From NCBI GenBank assembly GCA_013368445.1, contig JAACJO010000001.1, positions 620,001 through 684,000 on the forward strand: a DNA stretch of 64,000 nt. Direction: 5' to 3'. This document shows, in pieces, positions 23,401-39,474 of the stretch. Under the pieces are notes generated by a model that was not told the DNA's origin, made no database searches, and worked only from the letters and a program-made list of their open reading frames with translations. The stretch comes from Leucocoprinus leucothites (lineage: Eukaryota; Basidiomycota; Agaricomycetes; Agaricales; Agaricaceae). A program made the translations under genes and the position numbers. How positions within the stretch are numbered: position 1 is the first letter of the stretch; every line of letters begins with the position of its first letter.

Positions 23401-24211
23401 TAGGATTGACTTGGGTGACCGTAAGAGGTGAAGCGGCATCGGCATCGGCGACGCCGGTCTTCCAGTATTGATTGTAGGTTTCCGTTGATAGTAACAAGAA
23501 CTCGTGGCTCAATGGAGCCGCAGAAGGCACTGCTGAAAGGCTTGAACCCGTAAAGTTCCTGGATTCTTTCCTCATATCAGATAAGAACGTCGTTTTAAGC
23601 TGCCTTTGTTCAGCGTTGGACAAAGCTAGCGTCTCGGTGTATGAAGACCAGTGACGACGAGCTTCGTTCAACGTCTCGCGAGTAGTGAATTTGAAAAAAC
23701 TACCGTAAGGGGACGCATGCCATGCAGCGATATCAGCTGCGGATTCAACAAGTTTGATGCACTGTTCATTCAAGATCGATGCAGTGTTCTTGTCGATGAA
23801 TAAATCGTAAAAAATGCTCCAGTACAGTAGGAGTCGATCGGCACCGACATTGTCCAGAAGGAGGGACAAGAGGAGGACGTTCCGTGCTGCACAGTTTCAG
23901 TTGAGACAGACATTGCAGCACTAAAGAGGAACCAATCACCTATAATTGCGGGCTCCCAGTCACAACAGGTAATGTCCATAGGGCGGTCACCTGCCAGAAT
24001 TCAGGATAAGAGTGTGCATGAGATCAATTGGACACTCACGAGTACCATGATCAGCAGCGACGGTATACAAGATACTCCTAGGATCCCCACAACCAAGGAG
24101 GAGGATAGTCGCATCGTCTTCGGGCGGCAGATGGTCCGTGAGGCAGATAGGTGGGGTATTTCCTATGGGATAGAAAAATGTTTTCCTCGGCCAAAACGTT
24201 GGATGGGACAT
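20439..24211 (-). pseudogene. DUF4470 + MYND-finger protein (copy 1), one-base frame break
   Basis: Exons: complement 24040..24211, 23940..23990, 21519..23886 and 20439..21461. The N-terminus has the DUF4470 signature (YPIGNTPPICL, LLLGCGDPRSILYTV, ITCCDWEPAIIARN). The C-terminus has a complete MYND zinc finger (CERC, CSVC, YCSKEC, WKEHKRLC), a protein-interaction module. The long third exon is 2368 nt, one base short of keeping frame. One frame reads through LKVGL and, near 21945-21953, the neighbouring frame takes over at ELPASSFQFASKLGP; the intact paralogue at 24634-28395 reads straight across. No intron fits. Both sides remain well conserved, so the break is recent or a sequence error. 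The start at 24211 matches the paralogue's start (MSQPTFW) and lies about 75 bp from a TATA-like element. Confidence 0.82.
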
Positions 24212-24633
24212 GGCGAGAGGGGGGTGGAAGTTGAGGTCGAAGAGGTTCAAGTCCCGATAAAGCACTCCTGGAGCACTTGAACCCATATATATGGTTACAT
24301 CAGGTCTCAGCGCTTAGCTTCCGACGCCTCGAGGCCTGTGGCCCCTGCTGCGCGAAGAAGCAAGGGTTTATACCGAAAGCGGAAAGGTCATTTAGACACG
24401 TCATTATGTCTGTATTCGCAGACGGATGGGATCAAGATTTGTAACTGCGAGTCTGGATCGCACCAGTTTTACCCGACCTTCAATAAGTCTCCATCATAAC
24501 GAAGACATCGAAGAAATAGTCTAATTTCGGGACTTGTCAAGTGTGCGTACTGTACACCACGGAAATCTCAAAATTCACGCGAAAAACACTATCAATCTAG
24601 GCGGCGCCAATCGTCTGAGTAGCCGACGAAAAA
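24212..24633. other. spacer between tandem DUF4470-MYND genes
   Basis: 422 bp holding the promoter of copy 1 and the 3' end of copy 2. Apart from the TATA-like element listed separately, I see nothing distinctive. Confidence 0.5.
24284..24294 (-). promoter_or_regulatory. TATA-like element upstream of DUF4470-MYND copy 1
   Basis: CATATATATGG, nearly palindromic, lies about 75 bp upstream of the proposed ATG at 24211. It fits a core promoter and argues against the longer in-frame start at 24286, which would place the start codon within the element. Confidence 0.4.
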
Positions 24634-27600
24634 CTATTCCGGCTTCTTGCAAAGGTTCTTGTGGTGCTTCCAATCAGCCTTCTGGCAATCTCTGGAGCAA
24701 TATCGAACGGCCCTGCAACCGCAACAAATACGAAGCTTCGGGTTTCCGGTTCCTTGACAATGCTGGCAAACATTGCGACTCTTCTTTCGCTTTGGTTTTG
24801 CTGCAGCAGGAGGCGGATTTGAAGGTGTGGAAATCGGTTGTTTTTCACCAAGATCCTTCATTGCTGGTTCGGTGACATCTTCCAAATATGGGACAGGAAA
24901 CATTGGTGTGAGCGCAATACGAGTTGCATGAGGTCCCAGGTCTTTCCATGCGTTATTCGCATGGAATGATCCAAGGTTCTTTCCTTTCCCGCAAGAGCAC
25001 AGCGGCGATTGCCCATACTCGACGGATAATGGCACACATTCCCGCTGAATATACTCGCATGTCGGAAGATGCTCCCACCGGCGGCAACGTTCTGCAAATA
25101 CAGGAAGAGCACGGCTCCACAAACGAACTTCATCACCGTGGATGCTGGTAATCATATTGTTCCCTTCCAAACGTTCGCCAATCAACTGGAGGTTTGTAGA
25201 GTCTGGGAAGATCACGACTGCATCCCCGAGGATAGTCGCAGACGATGTGTCGTGGCGGACAGAGAGAGCAAGAATAACTGCGTGGGGAATCTGGTTTCCA
25301 TCTTGATAGAGGAAATAAGCCTTGTGCTTGCCCATGGCGAATCGACGAAGAATATTTTTGATTGACACTTTAAAGTTCGTTGACGGGCCCCATTTTTCAG
25401 GGGACCGTGATTCCGAATGCTGTAAAAGTCTCTCTTGTCGAGTCATGCAAAACCTGAGATGCCTGTCGACCCATATGGGATTTTCGGAAAAAGAAATGGT
25501 AGGCAAATAATCAAGATTGATGTATGGAGCGTTCCAACAAATGATTTGATGGCGAGCGTCCTTGTTCGCCAGCGTCACAGGGAATGGCTGGAGCATCAGC
25601 TGCGATAAAGGAGAAACACGGGGAGGTACATCAACCTAAGAATTCGTCAGCAATGACATTCCCGTGAATAATCGGATGAACTCACCTCGATGTAGGACGA
25701 CTTTCTAGCGATGCGTGTTTTCGAGTGAGATCCGTCGACGGGAATGGGGTAAAGGAGGGAATAGCGATGACAGTCGCCAATGGCAACTTCCATACAAAAT
25801 GGTGTCGTCTGTTTGATACTGACTATAGCCTTGTTTGCAAGTGCGTTTTTGGCCCCTGGATCTCCCACTTCAAGCTTTTTGCTAAGGATCTCGGAATGGC
25901 CGCTCGTATGAGAGGCCTTTGTAAGGCCGACTAAACCTTCAACGTGTTGCGTAACTGGGTTCATACGAGCCCTGCGTTGAAGCTCCCCAGGATTATCTGG
26001 TCGCTCACGCAAGATGAAGACATTGTTGCGATTGAGGAGGTTAGTGGAGTAAACTCTGAGCTCTGGGCCTAGCTTCTGTGCGAAACAGAGCACTGCTTCC
26101 GGAGTCGCTTTGGCGCGTAAACCTACTCGAAGTTCGTGCGGCTGCTTGACAAGGATCCAAGAGGAAACAAAGAAAGAAATAATGAGAGGTGAGTCTCCAG
26201 AGAAACCTCGGGGGTCCTCGGTAATGATTTTGCGACCACCGACGTCCGAAATATCACCAAAAACAGGGCGAATTGAACTATGGCCACTACTGGACTGATA
26301 AAAGGTCTCGCATTCAATGGTGGGCTCCCCGGTGAGGCGAGTCTCGGTTTCCAGCGCCTTCAACTCTTTTCGGGGGACCTTAAGGACTAGGCATACGACC
26401 GGGGGAATATTCTCCCAGGTCTGAAAGGGAGCTGGCTTTGAACCAGCTACCCGAGCAACAGCGCCTGGGCGGAGGAGGTCAACAGAATAGATACCCCAGA
26501 TATGCAAATCCGCAAACAGATTTTGAGCGTAACTCGCACCATTTGGTAAGGTTGCGTCCGTTCTGAGGCGGGTTGCAAAAATGTCCAAAGTCTGGGTCCA
26601 ATTGGTTTCGATGATACCGATGGAGCGTATAGCTTGTAGAAAGCGGACAAATGATTGCCTGCTGTAATGTACTTTCTGCTTAGCCTTCCAATGGTTCCTT
26701 GCATCCCTCAAACTGAGAAGGAAACTGGCACTTTCATCCGAGAACATCTTCAAATAGGTTGCAAACAGCTTTTCAACGAAATCCTCGGCGGCATACTGAA
26801 CCTTGTGATTTCGTTGTACGGCTGTCCCATCCCACTTCGCGTGAGTGTACTCGGAAAACTTCCATGTCACTCGCTCGTAGTGGTGGGTATCCGGGGAAAA
26901 CCCAGCGCTCGCCGAAAAACTTGCGGTCTCGCTGCAATTGCGAAAAGCCAGGCCTGAATTAAAACAAGTCGGCGTGATGCCAAGGAGAAGCGCGAGAGAG
27001 GGGAAGTCCAATATTGCCCTTTCTTCAATGGCGCTCCGCCGCGTGGGGTGGTCGTTGTAAGACAGGAGGGAGCTGGTATTGAGAACAGAGTAAGGCATTT
27101 TTTGGAGTAGTGGTGTGGCGGCTACAAGGACGTTGAGTAGTCCAACTGTGTCCGATAGATTCGAGGTATCGATTACATTGAACGCAATTGGGATCGTTTG
27201 GCCATCAAATGAGAACTTGGTACCTCCCCACGTTGATGAATAAACCATCGGTGAGAAATCACCAGCCTTGCATAGCTGTAATGCATCACAAAAGGCGAGA
27301 GCTTCCCCAACAGCAAAGCGGATGATAGTCATCGGTGTTTCCTCCCCGGCACGTTTAACTCGTCTATGGAAGGATGCTGCCCACTGGCTGAATTGCTTGC
27401 GACATGCATTCCACAAGTCGCGCTCAGTCTTCGCCGGCTTGGAAGTAGGGCTGTCATCAAAGGAAATCTGAGTCAACGCAAGAGCAAGGTGAAAAGCAGC
27501 GCAAGGGTCAGTCCCGGAATGAAGATTGAACTGACGGCCGGCCGTAGAGAAAAGAAATGTAGGGTTAACTTGAATTGGTGTCGTGGAAGTGACTTTGGGG

Positions 27601-28395
27601 TTCGTGACCCCGAGCTTCCAGTACTGTGTAAATGCTTGAGGTGCTAGCCGTACGTATTCGGCACACAGTGGAGCGGCAGAGGGAATCGAAGCAAAAGCGA
27701 CGGGGGGGATTGTTGAAAGGCTGGTCCTCGGATTAGATTTTGCCTTCATATCGGATAGGAACCTCTGCTTGAGCTGCGTTTGTTGGGAATCGGGTAATAT
27801 CAAGGTCTCCGCGTACGAGGACCATGAACGCCGAGCTTTGTGTAACGTGTCTTGATTGGCAAATTTGATGAAATCACCGTAGGGAGAAGTAGTCCATGTG
27901 GTGATATCCGAGGCAAAATTGGCGAGCTTGATACAGTGTTCTTTCAAGAGCACTGCAGTTTGTTTGTCAATGAAGAGGTCATAAAAGATCCTCCAGCATA
28001 GCAAAATATGACCCGTTTCAACATTGTCTGCAATGAGCGTCAGGAGAAGAACGTTCCTTGCTACAAGAGAAGGTAAATTCAGGCGATACACGTGTGATTG
28101 CGACAAGATCACCTATAATTGCAGGTTCGCAGTCACAACAAGTGATGTCTAAAAGTCGAGGTGCTACATGGCAAAAGGGCGTCATCAGAAGAAAAATGAC
28201 TAGAATGAGATTTGAACACCTACAGTCGGCATGGTCAATAAAGACGGTGTACAAGATATTTCTGGGATCTCCGCAGCCGAGGAGGAGAATATTAGCGTCC
28301 TCTTGTCCAGGTAGATAGTCGGTAAGGCAAATCGGTGGAGTATTGCCAATGGGGTACCAATATTGATTCTTTGGCCAGAATGTTGGCTGAGACAT
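24634..28395 (-). CDS. DUF4470 + MYND-finger protein (copy 2), intact
   Basis: Model: complement(join(24634..25635,25686..28060,28113..28163,28224..28395)), 3600 nt, 1199 aa. The N-terminal DUF4470 region (WYPIGNTPPICLTD, LLLGCGDPRNILYTV, ITCCDCEPAIIARNVLL) is shared with dynein-assembly factor DNAAF3, but this fungal architecture adds about 1000 residues and a C-terminal MYND finger (residues 1156-1195: CQHC, CGC, YCSRDC, WKHHKNLC). All expected zinc ligands are present. The middle has a GRQFNLHSGTDPCAAFHLALAL motif and RERPDNPGELQRRA, both conserved in copy 1. First and second exons are 172 and 51 nt in both copies, so the pair arose by tandem duplication with introns. Molecular role is unknown; MYND fingers usually bind proline-rich partners. 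Confidence 0.9.
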
Positions 28396-29189
28396 GACGG
28401 GAAGGTAGGGCGAACTGCGTTAGCTCGAGCTGCTCTCAGAGGGGGATATAAAGGCCGCCCAGAACCTAAAGCAGACTGATCAGCATCCGGACAGGCGCAA
28501 GTGAAAGGGTATGCCATACCGCACGATGTGTCGACTTCCTACTATTTTCAAGGTGGTGGCACCACAATACGAGATATCCTAGCTCGAGCGAGGCGTGGTA
28601 GGCTGTTTAACATCGACATGCCCAACCGAGAGATGCGGATGATGTGAATCCCAAACGGGTGTATCCGATCCAGTTATAGAGAGGTTGGTTGGGTCATGGG
28701 GTCTTGCCGAAGGAAGAAGAACGAGCTTAAAAGCGGCAGGAACCTGACTGTTTTCATGATAGGATGGCGTTACGTTTGCAATTTAAGCATTTCGGGGTGG
28801 TGCAGGATATTTGAATGCAGTTCATGGTGTCTCAGTGACGATAAGTGCTCATGGAAGTCTTACCAGAAATCCAGGATGTCTAGTAGCGTGTAGAGAGAGG
28901 CTCGATTCAAATCAACAACACAGAGGATTTACTCACGATAAACGCCCGCACTGCGTGCTATCTCTTAGATAAGATGAAAGATGCGGCGAGAGGTGGAGGT
29001 TGTCATACTTATGCATATGTTGACAAATGCTTACCCGGCACATTGTGACCTTGAACCATGATCCTTCCGAAATCGCGTGCGAGAAAGTGGCTTCGCGAGG
29101 GTTCGAGGACCGTATATATATAAATCCAGGACCGTGCAAAATCGCGCATCTCACTTCAGCCTCAATCCCATCTCATTCTTATCGTTATC
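28396..29189. other. divergent promoter region (MYND copy 2 / P5C dehydrogenase)
   Basis: 794 bp between two divergently transcribed genes. An ATATAAAG box at about 28446-28453 lies 50-60 bp from the MYND copy-2 ATG; the P5C dehydrogenase TATA box is listed separately. No gene is supported inside. Confidence 0.5.
29113..29124 (+). promoter_or_regulatory. TATA box of P5C dehydrogenase gene
   Basis: TATATATATAAA lies about 66-77 bp upstream of the ATG at 29190, a normal distance for a fungal TATA box with a short leader. Confidence 0.6.
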
Positions 29190-31400
<2,211 letters not shown>

Positions 31401-31914
31401 AGAGATGTAGACATGTCAATCATGATCGGAGGAAACTTCCAGAACAAATATGATGTATTTTTAGTATTGCATACAAATTGTATTTCCAGTCCCAGTTCAT
31501 GGGCTGGTATTGTACAAAGACGCTGGGAATGAATTAAAGGCGCCTCTGTGTGAAACCGAGTGTTTCGGAAGCGACGGTAATCGTTGTCAGGGCTGCCCAC
31601 ATGTGCCTCGTGGCTCTGTATATGGCGTTAATTTGTTTTGCTCATAACCCAGGCAAAAATAGGCAACTGGTTCCTACGCCTTGAAGGTGCCAAAAGCTGT
31701 GAAGTGGTGGTGTGGGCGGACCGTCGGCTGCGGGTAACCAGACAGCGTACGGCGCTCAGTGAGTCAGTGGCAAGGGGCCGATACTCTTGCTTGTAGCAGC
31801 GGAGGATGCGTGGGACAGGCGTGTGTGGCGATGACTGGCAGGCAAATGAGGCGCCTCATTTATTTACATATTTATTATTTGAGTCACTGCCCTCTCCCTT
31901 TCACCATCACCACC
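31401..31914. other. intergenic, promoter of cullin-1
   Basis: 514 bp between two plus-strand genes. AT-rich sequence (TTTATTTACATATTTATTATT) just upstream of the cullin ATG may serve as core promoter. No gene is supported. Confidence 0.45.
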
Positions 31915-34667
<2,753 letters not shown>

Positions 34668-35147
34668 GCGACCGAATCCCACTTTTCTTTCTCGCTGTTG
34701 TGGTTATACTCCTCTCGTCTCGTTCATTCTCCCTTCCCGGGCTCTCTGTTTTTCCTGCTGCCCAAATTGCTTATCTTTGTCTGCGACACTCATCTCTCCC
34801 AGTACACGATTCCCACTCATTTCCTCCTTTTTTTTTTTACTTGTTAGCATTCCTCTCTGTGTTCTGCCCCATCTAACGTACAAGAATCAGCATCTTTCTT
34901 TTTTCTTTTCCACCTCCGCGCATCGTATATACCATTAGACACACATCAGTTGGTTAATCCCACGTTTAATCATGTACAGTACAATACATGCGGTTTCGCC
35001 TTGTGGAACCGAAGGTGGTGTGGTGTGGTTGTCAGTGGTGTCCCAGATGTCAAATCGTATGCATGTACATATATTTTCCCCCTCACTCAAGTCGCTGCTA
35101 CCCTTGTTTTGTATACCGTACCTGCAAAGACAGGCTCTCATATGGTA
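34668..35147. other. convergent 3' flanks
   Basis: 480 bp between the cullin-1 stop (plus) and the stop of the U5-40K gene (minus). Pyrimidine-rich at the cullin side, consistent with a 3' UTR. No gene is seen. Confidence 0.55.
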
Positions 35148-36540
35148 TCATACTGAGAGACCTGCTTCGATTTCGCCGAGGAGCAGAGTGGCGTCTTTAC
35201 TGCCTGTGAGAACTGTAGAGAAAATTAGTAGGTGAGCGAGCGCGTTCGGGAGTTCAGGCGGACGCACTGATGGGCTCTTTAGGGTGGAAGTCAACCGCTG
35301 TAACTGTTCCTTTGTGACCAGGTAGCTGTGTGCGCAGGTAAGAAATCGCTCCCCATGGATGACTTGAAAGTCACACCTTGTACAGGATATTACCGCTCTC
35401 CACGTCCCAGATACACACCATTCGGTCCGCTCCTCCAACAGCCGCGCGACGTCCTCCATCATCTTTACTCCACGCGCCACGCAGTAACGTATTCTCGAAA
35501 CCGGCAGGTGAGCCTCGCAAGACACGGTGGACTCGGTTAGGAGAGGGTGAGAATGGGCGGACGTCGTGGACAATGGTTTGGGAGGAGAATGAAGGAGAGA
35601 GGAGGTATGAGCCGTTTGGTGAGAGGGAGAGTGAGGTTGGGGTATCTGTGTGTCCTGCTAGGGAGTACACTTGTTCGTTTTTGCGGATGTCGTAGACCTG
35701 CAAGGTGTTTTTCATAAGCTATCATCATCGTCACAGGCCAAGGGGAGGGAAGAAAACATACATGAATCTCATTATCAATTGCGCCAACATACACACTCGC
35801 CCCGTCTGCACTCCAACAAACCGCCGTCACAGGGCAGCCAATTTCTAAAGTCGCAACAGGCGTTTTAGTAGCTTCATCACCGCCCTCCCAAATCTTCACA
35901 GTTCCATCGTCCGAACCAGTTGCGACGAGTTCTATACCAGAACCTGAAGCCATTGTTCTGTCGACAGAATTGATGATTTCTCTATGAGCACGAATTTTTC
36001 GGAGGCGTTCTCCGGTGGTTATGTCCGTGAGGGTCAGTGTGTGGTCTGCGGCAACTGTGTAGAGAATTTGGGAGGAGAGAGACCATTGGAGGTCGAGGAT
36101 GGATGCTTTAGCGTGGCTTTGGAGGAGGGCGTAGTTGGTGTTTGGAGCGTAGGTGCGCCATAGAGCTGGGAAGGAGAGTTGAAGTGTTAGTTGGGCTGGT
36201 GGCTGAAGTAGAGAGATATACGTACAGACGCTTCTATCTGCTGAGCATGCAGCAATATTTTGGCCAGTAGGGTCGAATCTACAGCTTAGAATCTCCGCCT
36301 AAGACTACTGTCAGAGCAAGTTCTGATTAAGGGATGTAAAACACGTACTCCGTGAGCACCAGAAAGACTAACAATGGGTGCATCAAGATTACTGGTCCGT
36401 TGGACGGACCGAATGAGGCCTTTGCTTCGTTCATCGCCACTTGACGAAATAGCAATTTGGTTGCTTGGTGGAGGAGTAGCCTTGGCCCTTTTAATAAGGG
36501 TTCCTTCTGTCGGTGGTGGAGATGGACCACGTTTCGACAT
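35148..36540 (-). CDS. SNRNP40: U5 snRNP 40 kDa protein (WD40 repeat)
   Basis: Model: complement(join(35148..35212,35268..35325,35377..35697,35762..36165,36226..36298,36349..36540)), 1113 nt, 370 aa. It is a seven-bladed WD40 propeller of the U5 snRNP (human SNRNP40, fission yeast Cwf17/Spf38), part of the spliceosome with Prp8 in the nucleus. Order of motifs matches the human protein: a basic Pro-rich leader, LDAPIVSLSGAHG, SCRFDPTGQNIAACSADRSV, GSDDGTVKIWE, VCWSADGASVYVGAIDNEIHVYDIR, GHTDTPTSLSLSPNGSYLL, HDVRPFSP, ENTLLRGAWS, GGADRMVCIWD, ILYKLPGHKGTVTAVDFHP and ILTGSKDATLLLGEI. Every exon junction agrees with frame and with the human repeat boundaries. It is divergent from arrestin-like gene B. 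Confidence 0.93.
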
Positions 36541-37248
36541 GGCGAAGTGGTTGGGGATGTTAGGTCAGATTTGGGCGCAGGTGAGCCCTGGCGCTTGACA
36601 ATCGAGTCCTGTGATCACGTGGAGGACAAGTTCATGAGCGCTTGAACTGCTTGCTTCGGTGATCATCTCGACTTTCTTCACGGGGCATGGCTGACTTGAC
36701 CGGCTCGAAATCCTCGGCTACGATGTCGATCATATCCTACCCCCTCTACTCGGATTTAATAAATCGAGTTAGGCTCCGAGGATGCTAGTTCCGGCAAGTG
36801 ATAACTACCGGTCCACATACTTAGTATAGTGTCCATACTCCGGCCAATTGGGGTTACAGCACTACTCATGTGGCTCCTGGGATGCTCGAAGAGGACAGGT
36901 ACTTGAGACGGCTTGTAGGAAGTAGGTTAAAATAACCAGTCGAAATCCAGGTAATTACGCGCATACCACCCCAAATATGCATGACCCGGGATGTAATAAG
37001 TGAGCACGGTCCTCTCAAACCTCTTTTAACACTGATGAGTGCTTATAGGTGAACACTAGTTCATCGTTGTGTTATTTCGGGCCCCGGCTTGGGTGCTTCT
37101 TGCCTCGTTTTGTCAATAGACAATTGTCTCTGGGGCCTTCCTCTGCTCTTCCGGTTTTAGGGTCGCTTGGCATCCCTGGAGGAGTTGATATACGTATGGG
37201 AACGCTGTGGGTTTTCAACTCTGACCACCAAGATCAACACCACGGGCG
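36541..37248. other. divergent promoter region (SNRNP40 / arrestin-like B)
   Basis: 708 bp with no supported gene. It should contain both promoters; I could not pick out a clear TATA box. Confidence 0.5.
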
Positions 37249-39474
37249 ATGGCTCAATCGCCTATAGTTCCGTCATTCCGTTTGCGACCGTTACCTACGG
37301 TGCCGCTCCTATCAACCTCTGAAGCCTCGCCTTCAGGCAAAGGAACTAGTTCTACTGCACCCCCTGAGGAACACACAGACAGAGCCGTCCCTACAACCAG
37401 TGCATCGACTCTGGGTCTCAGGACACCACAAAGCCAATCGAGAAACGACGACAACGCCCCGAACCGTAACAGCATCATTACCATCGGGTCTATCGCCACA
37501 ACTCTCCCGCGTTATTCTTTAATTGACTTCACCAACCCAGACTACTCCCAGGCTATAGAGCAGGTCGACCATTGGAGCTCAGACAATGATCCACCTTCCA
37601 TGGCAGTCATCACACCAGAATCAGGCTCGTTTCCATCGACTACCAACCTAGCACACCAAGCTCACGATCCGCCCGATTACGCCTCGAATACGAGTTCCAC
37701 TGTTCAAGAGGTACCAAGGGCTACACAGCACCACAACGCCCAAAATTTGTGTTGCATAGATTCCACATCGGTGGAGGGCTGACCGATAAAGTCGGTTTTG
37801 GCAGGTCTTCGGGGAAGGAGCCCTGGGCCACCTTGAAACTCTTGACGCGGGCACCATTACCTGGATCAAAGAAACGAGCGCCGAGATTTATCGGAGGGGA
37901 TACTCTCCGAGGAAGCGTGGATTTGCGCTTGGACACACCTATGAACGTGCACACTATCAAGCTCCTCGTGAGTTCCTTGGACTTTCCTGGTCTCTTTTCA
38001 AACACTAAACTATCAACATGCTCAGCTCAGAGGTAAAGCTCAGGTCGAGGAGCACTCTACATCACTCCCAGCTGCAACCGACCATATTTTTCTTGACAAA
38101 TCATTCTACATATTCTCAAAGAAGGCCTCCGAAGACCCTCGAAAAAGCGGACGATGTGAGGTATCGAAAAACAAAGAATTTGATGGGACCTTACATGGTT
38201 CTTACTCTTTTCCCTTTACTATACCATTCCCTACCTCCGTCGAATGGAGGTACCCTACTCAAGCAAAAGGTTCGCTGGACTCACAGACGAAGCCAGTATT
38301 AACATACGAGACTCCACCAAGTTTTCGAGAAAAGAGAGTGGCTTCGGCGGTTGTGTATGAACTTGTTTGCGAAGTCAAGCATGGAGCGTTGAGGTCGCAC
38401 AGTAGGCAAGCTAACACGTTGCCCTATCCTATCGGTCGCCTTATAAAGTACTTGCAGAACAATGACCGAGATTATCTTCACTCCCAAAAAGGTTTCTCCC
38501 CCTGCTTCTGAGAAACGCCAGATTGCATATCGCGAGGATGCTCTTCTTCCTTGGCCGCTTGCTGACCCTGATGGCTGGCACGCCTTACCTGCCGTGATGA
38601 TTCGGGGACAATACCAATCCAGGCCTGTTGAGGCAAAATGCATAGTGAGCTTATCGCATTCACGCCCCCTCATACCTTCTAACGCTCATTGGGAATTCAG
38701 CTTCACTTAGCTAAGCCCGTACATGCTCTTCCTCTCGTGGGTTTAATTTCCACTCCTAAACTCGGTTTCTACCAGCTTTCCTTCACAAGAGGGACAATAA
38801 TCCCGTGTTTCTTCTCACTCTCATGTCACAACTTTGCGTTCTTAGAGGCATTGGCAACACCACATACCATCAACTTCCATCTATTTCGAGAAATTGGACA
38901 TCTAGTGCAGACCCCACTGAAAGAGAAGGGAGGGAAAAGGGCCAACACAAGAACAACAAAACGCGCCCATATAGCTAAGGCTGTGTGGTGGAAGCCACCA
39001 AAGATGGATACTCCACCTGCTCTGACGGAGATATTCTTAGAGGGAGAGGTGCACTTACCAAAATCTCTCCTATCATCTTGCGACTTTCCGCTGTTCATGA
39101 TAGAGGTGTGCTCCTTCACCCTTAATTCGGGTCTATGAATGTATAAACTTACTGATGTTTAGTATACGATGGAGCTACTTCCTTTCACTTTGGCATCGTT
39201 CACGCCGACCCGTGAATTTCTTGTTAATGGTGTCAGTGACGCACAAGGATTGGAAGGCGAGATATATGAATCGCTTGTGAAGCAGGTAGTGGATATAACA
39301 AACTTCCACGAGTTTGGGCCTGTGCCTAAGCCATTTACCATCCCGGTCACTGGAGAGCTTGCACGTGGGATCACAGTCGATGACCCGTCAACTACTTTCT
39401 CCGCATTTGGCTCGTCTCTCACCGGTCTCAACGCCACCCCGTACCTCAACGCCGAATTACCATTCTTAACTTAA
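37249..39474 (+). CDS. arrestin-like N-terminal domain protein (copy B), frame interrupted twice
   Basis: This is a paralogue of gene A on the opposite strand. Recognised coding blocks: 37249 to about 37967, 38026 to 38644, 38701..38718, 38776..39105 and 39163..39474. The 18-nt micro-exon (LHLAKP), the next exon (330 versus 333 nt) and all phase-0 boundaries match gene A. Shared motifs: APRFIGGD, SFPFTIPFP, TPPSFRE, DPDGWHALP, SFTRGTIIP, WWKPP and FGPVP. Two frame changes have no counterpart in A: one between about 37560 and 37740 (before FVLHRF), and one between about 38390 and 38465 (before IIFTP). They could be lineage-specific short introns, but no convincing canonical pair was found, so decay is possible. 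The terminal exon is duplicated downstream. Confidence 0.62.

Noticed and set aside
24247..24257. GGTTCAAGTCC-like tRNA B-box
   Set aside because: No A-box or cloverleaf upstream; it lies just before the start of the DUF4470-MYND gene.
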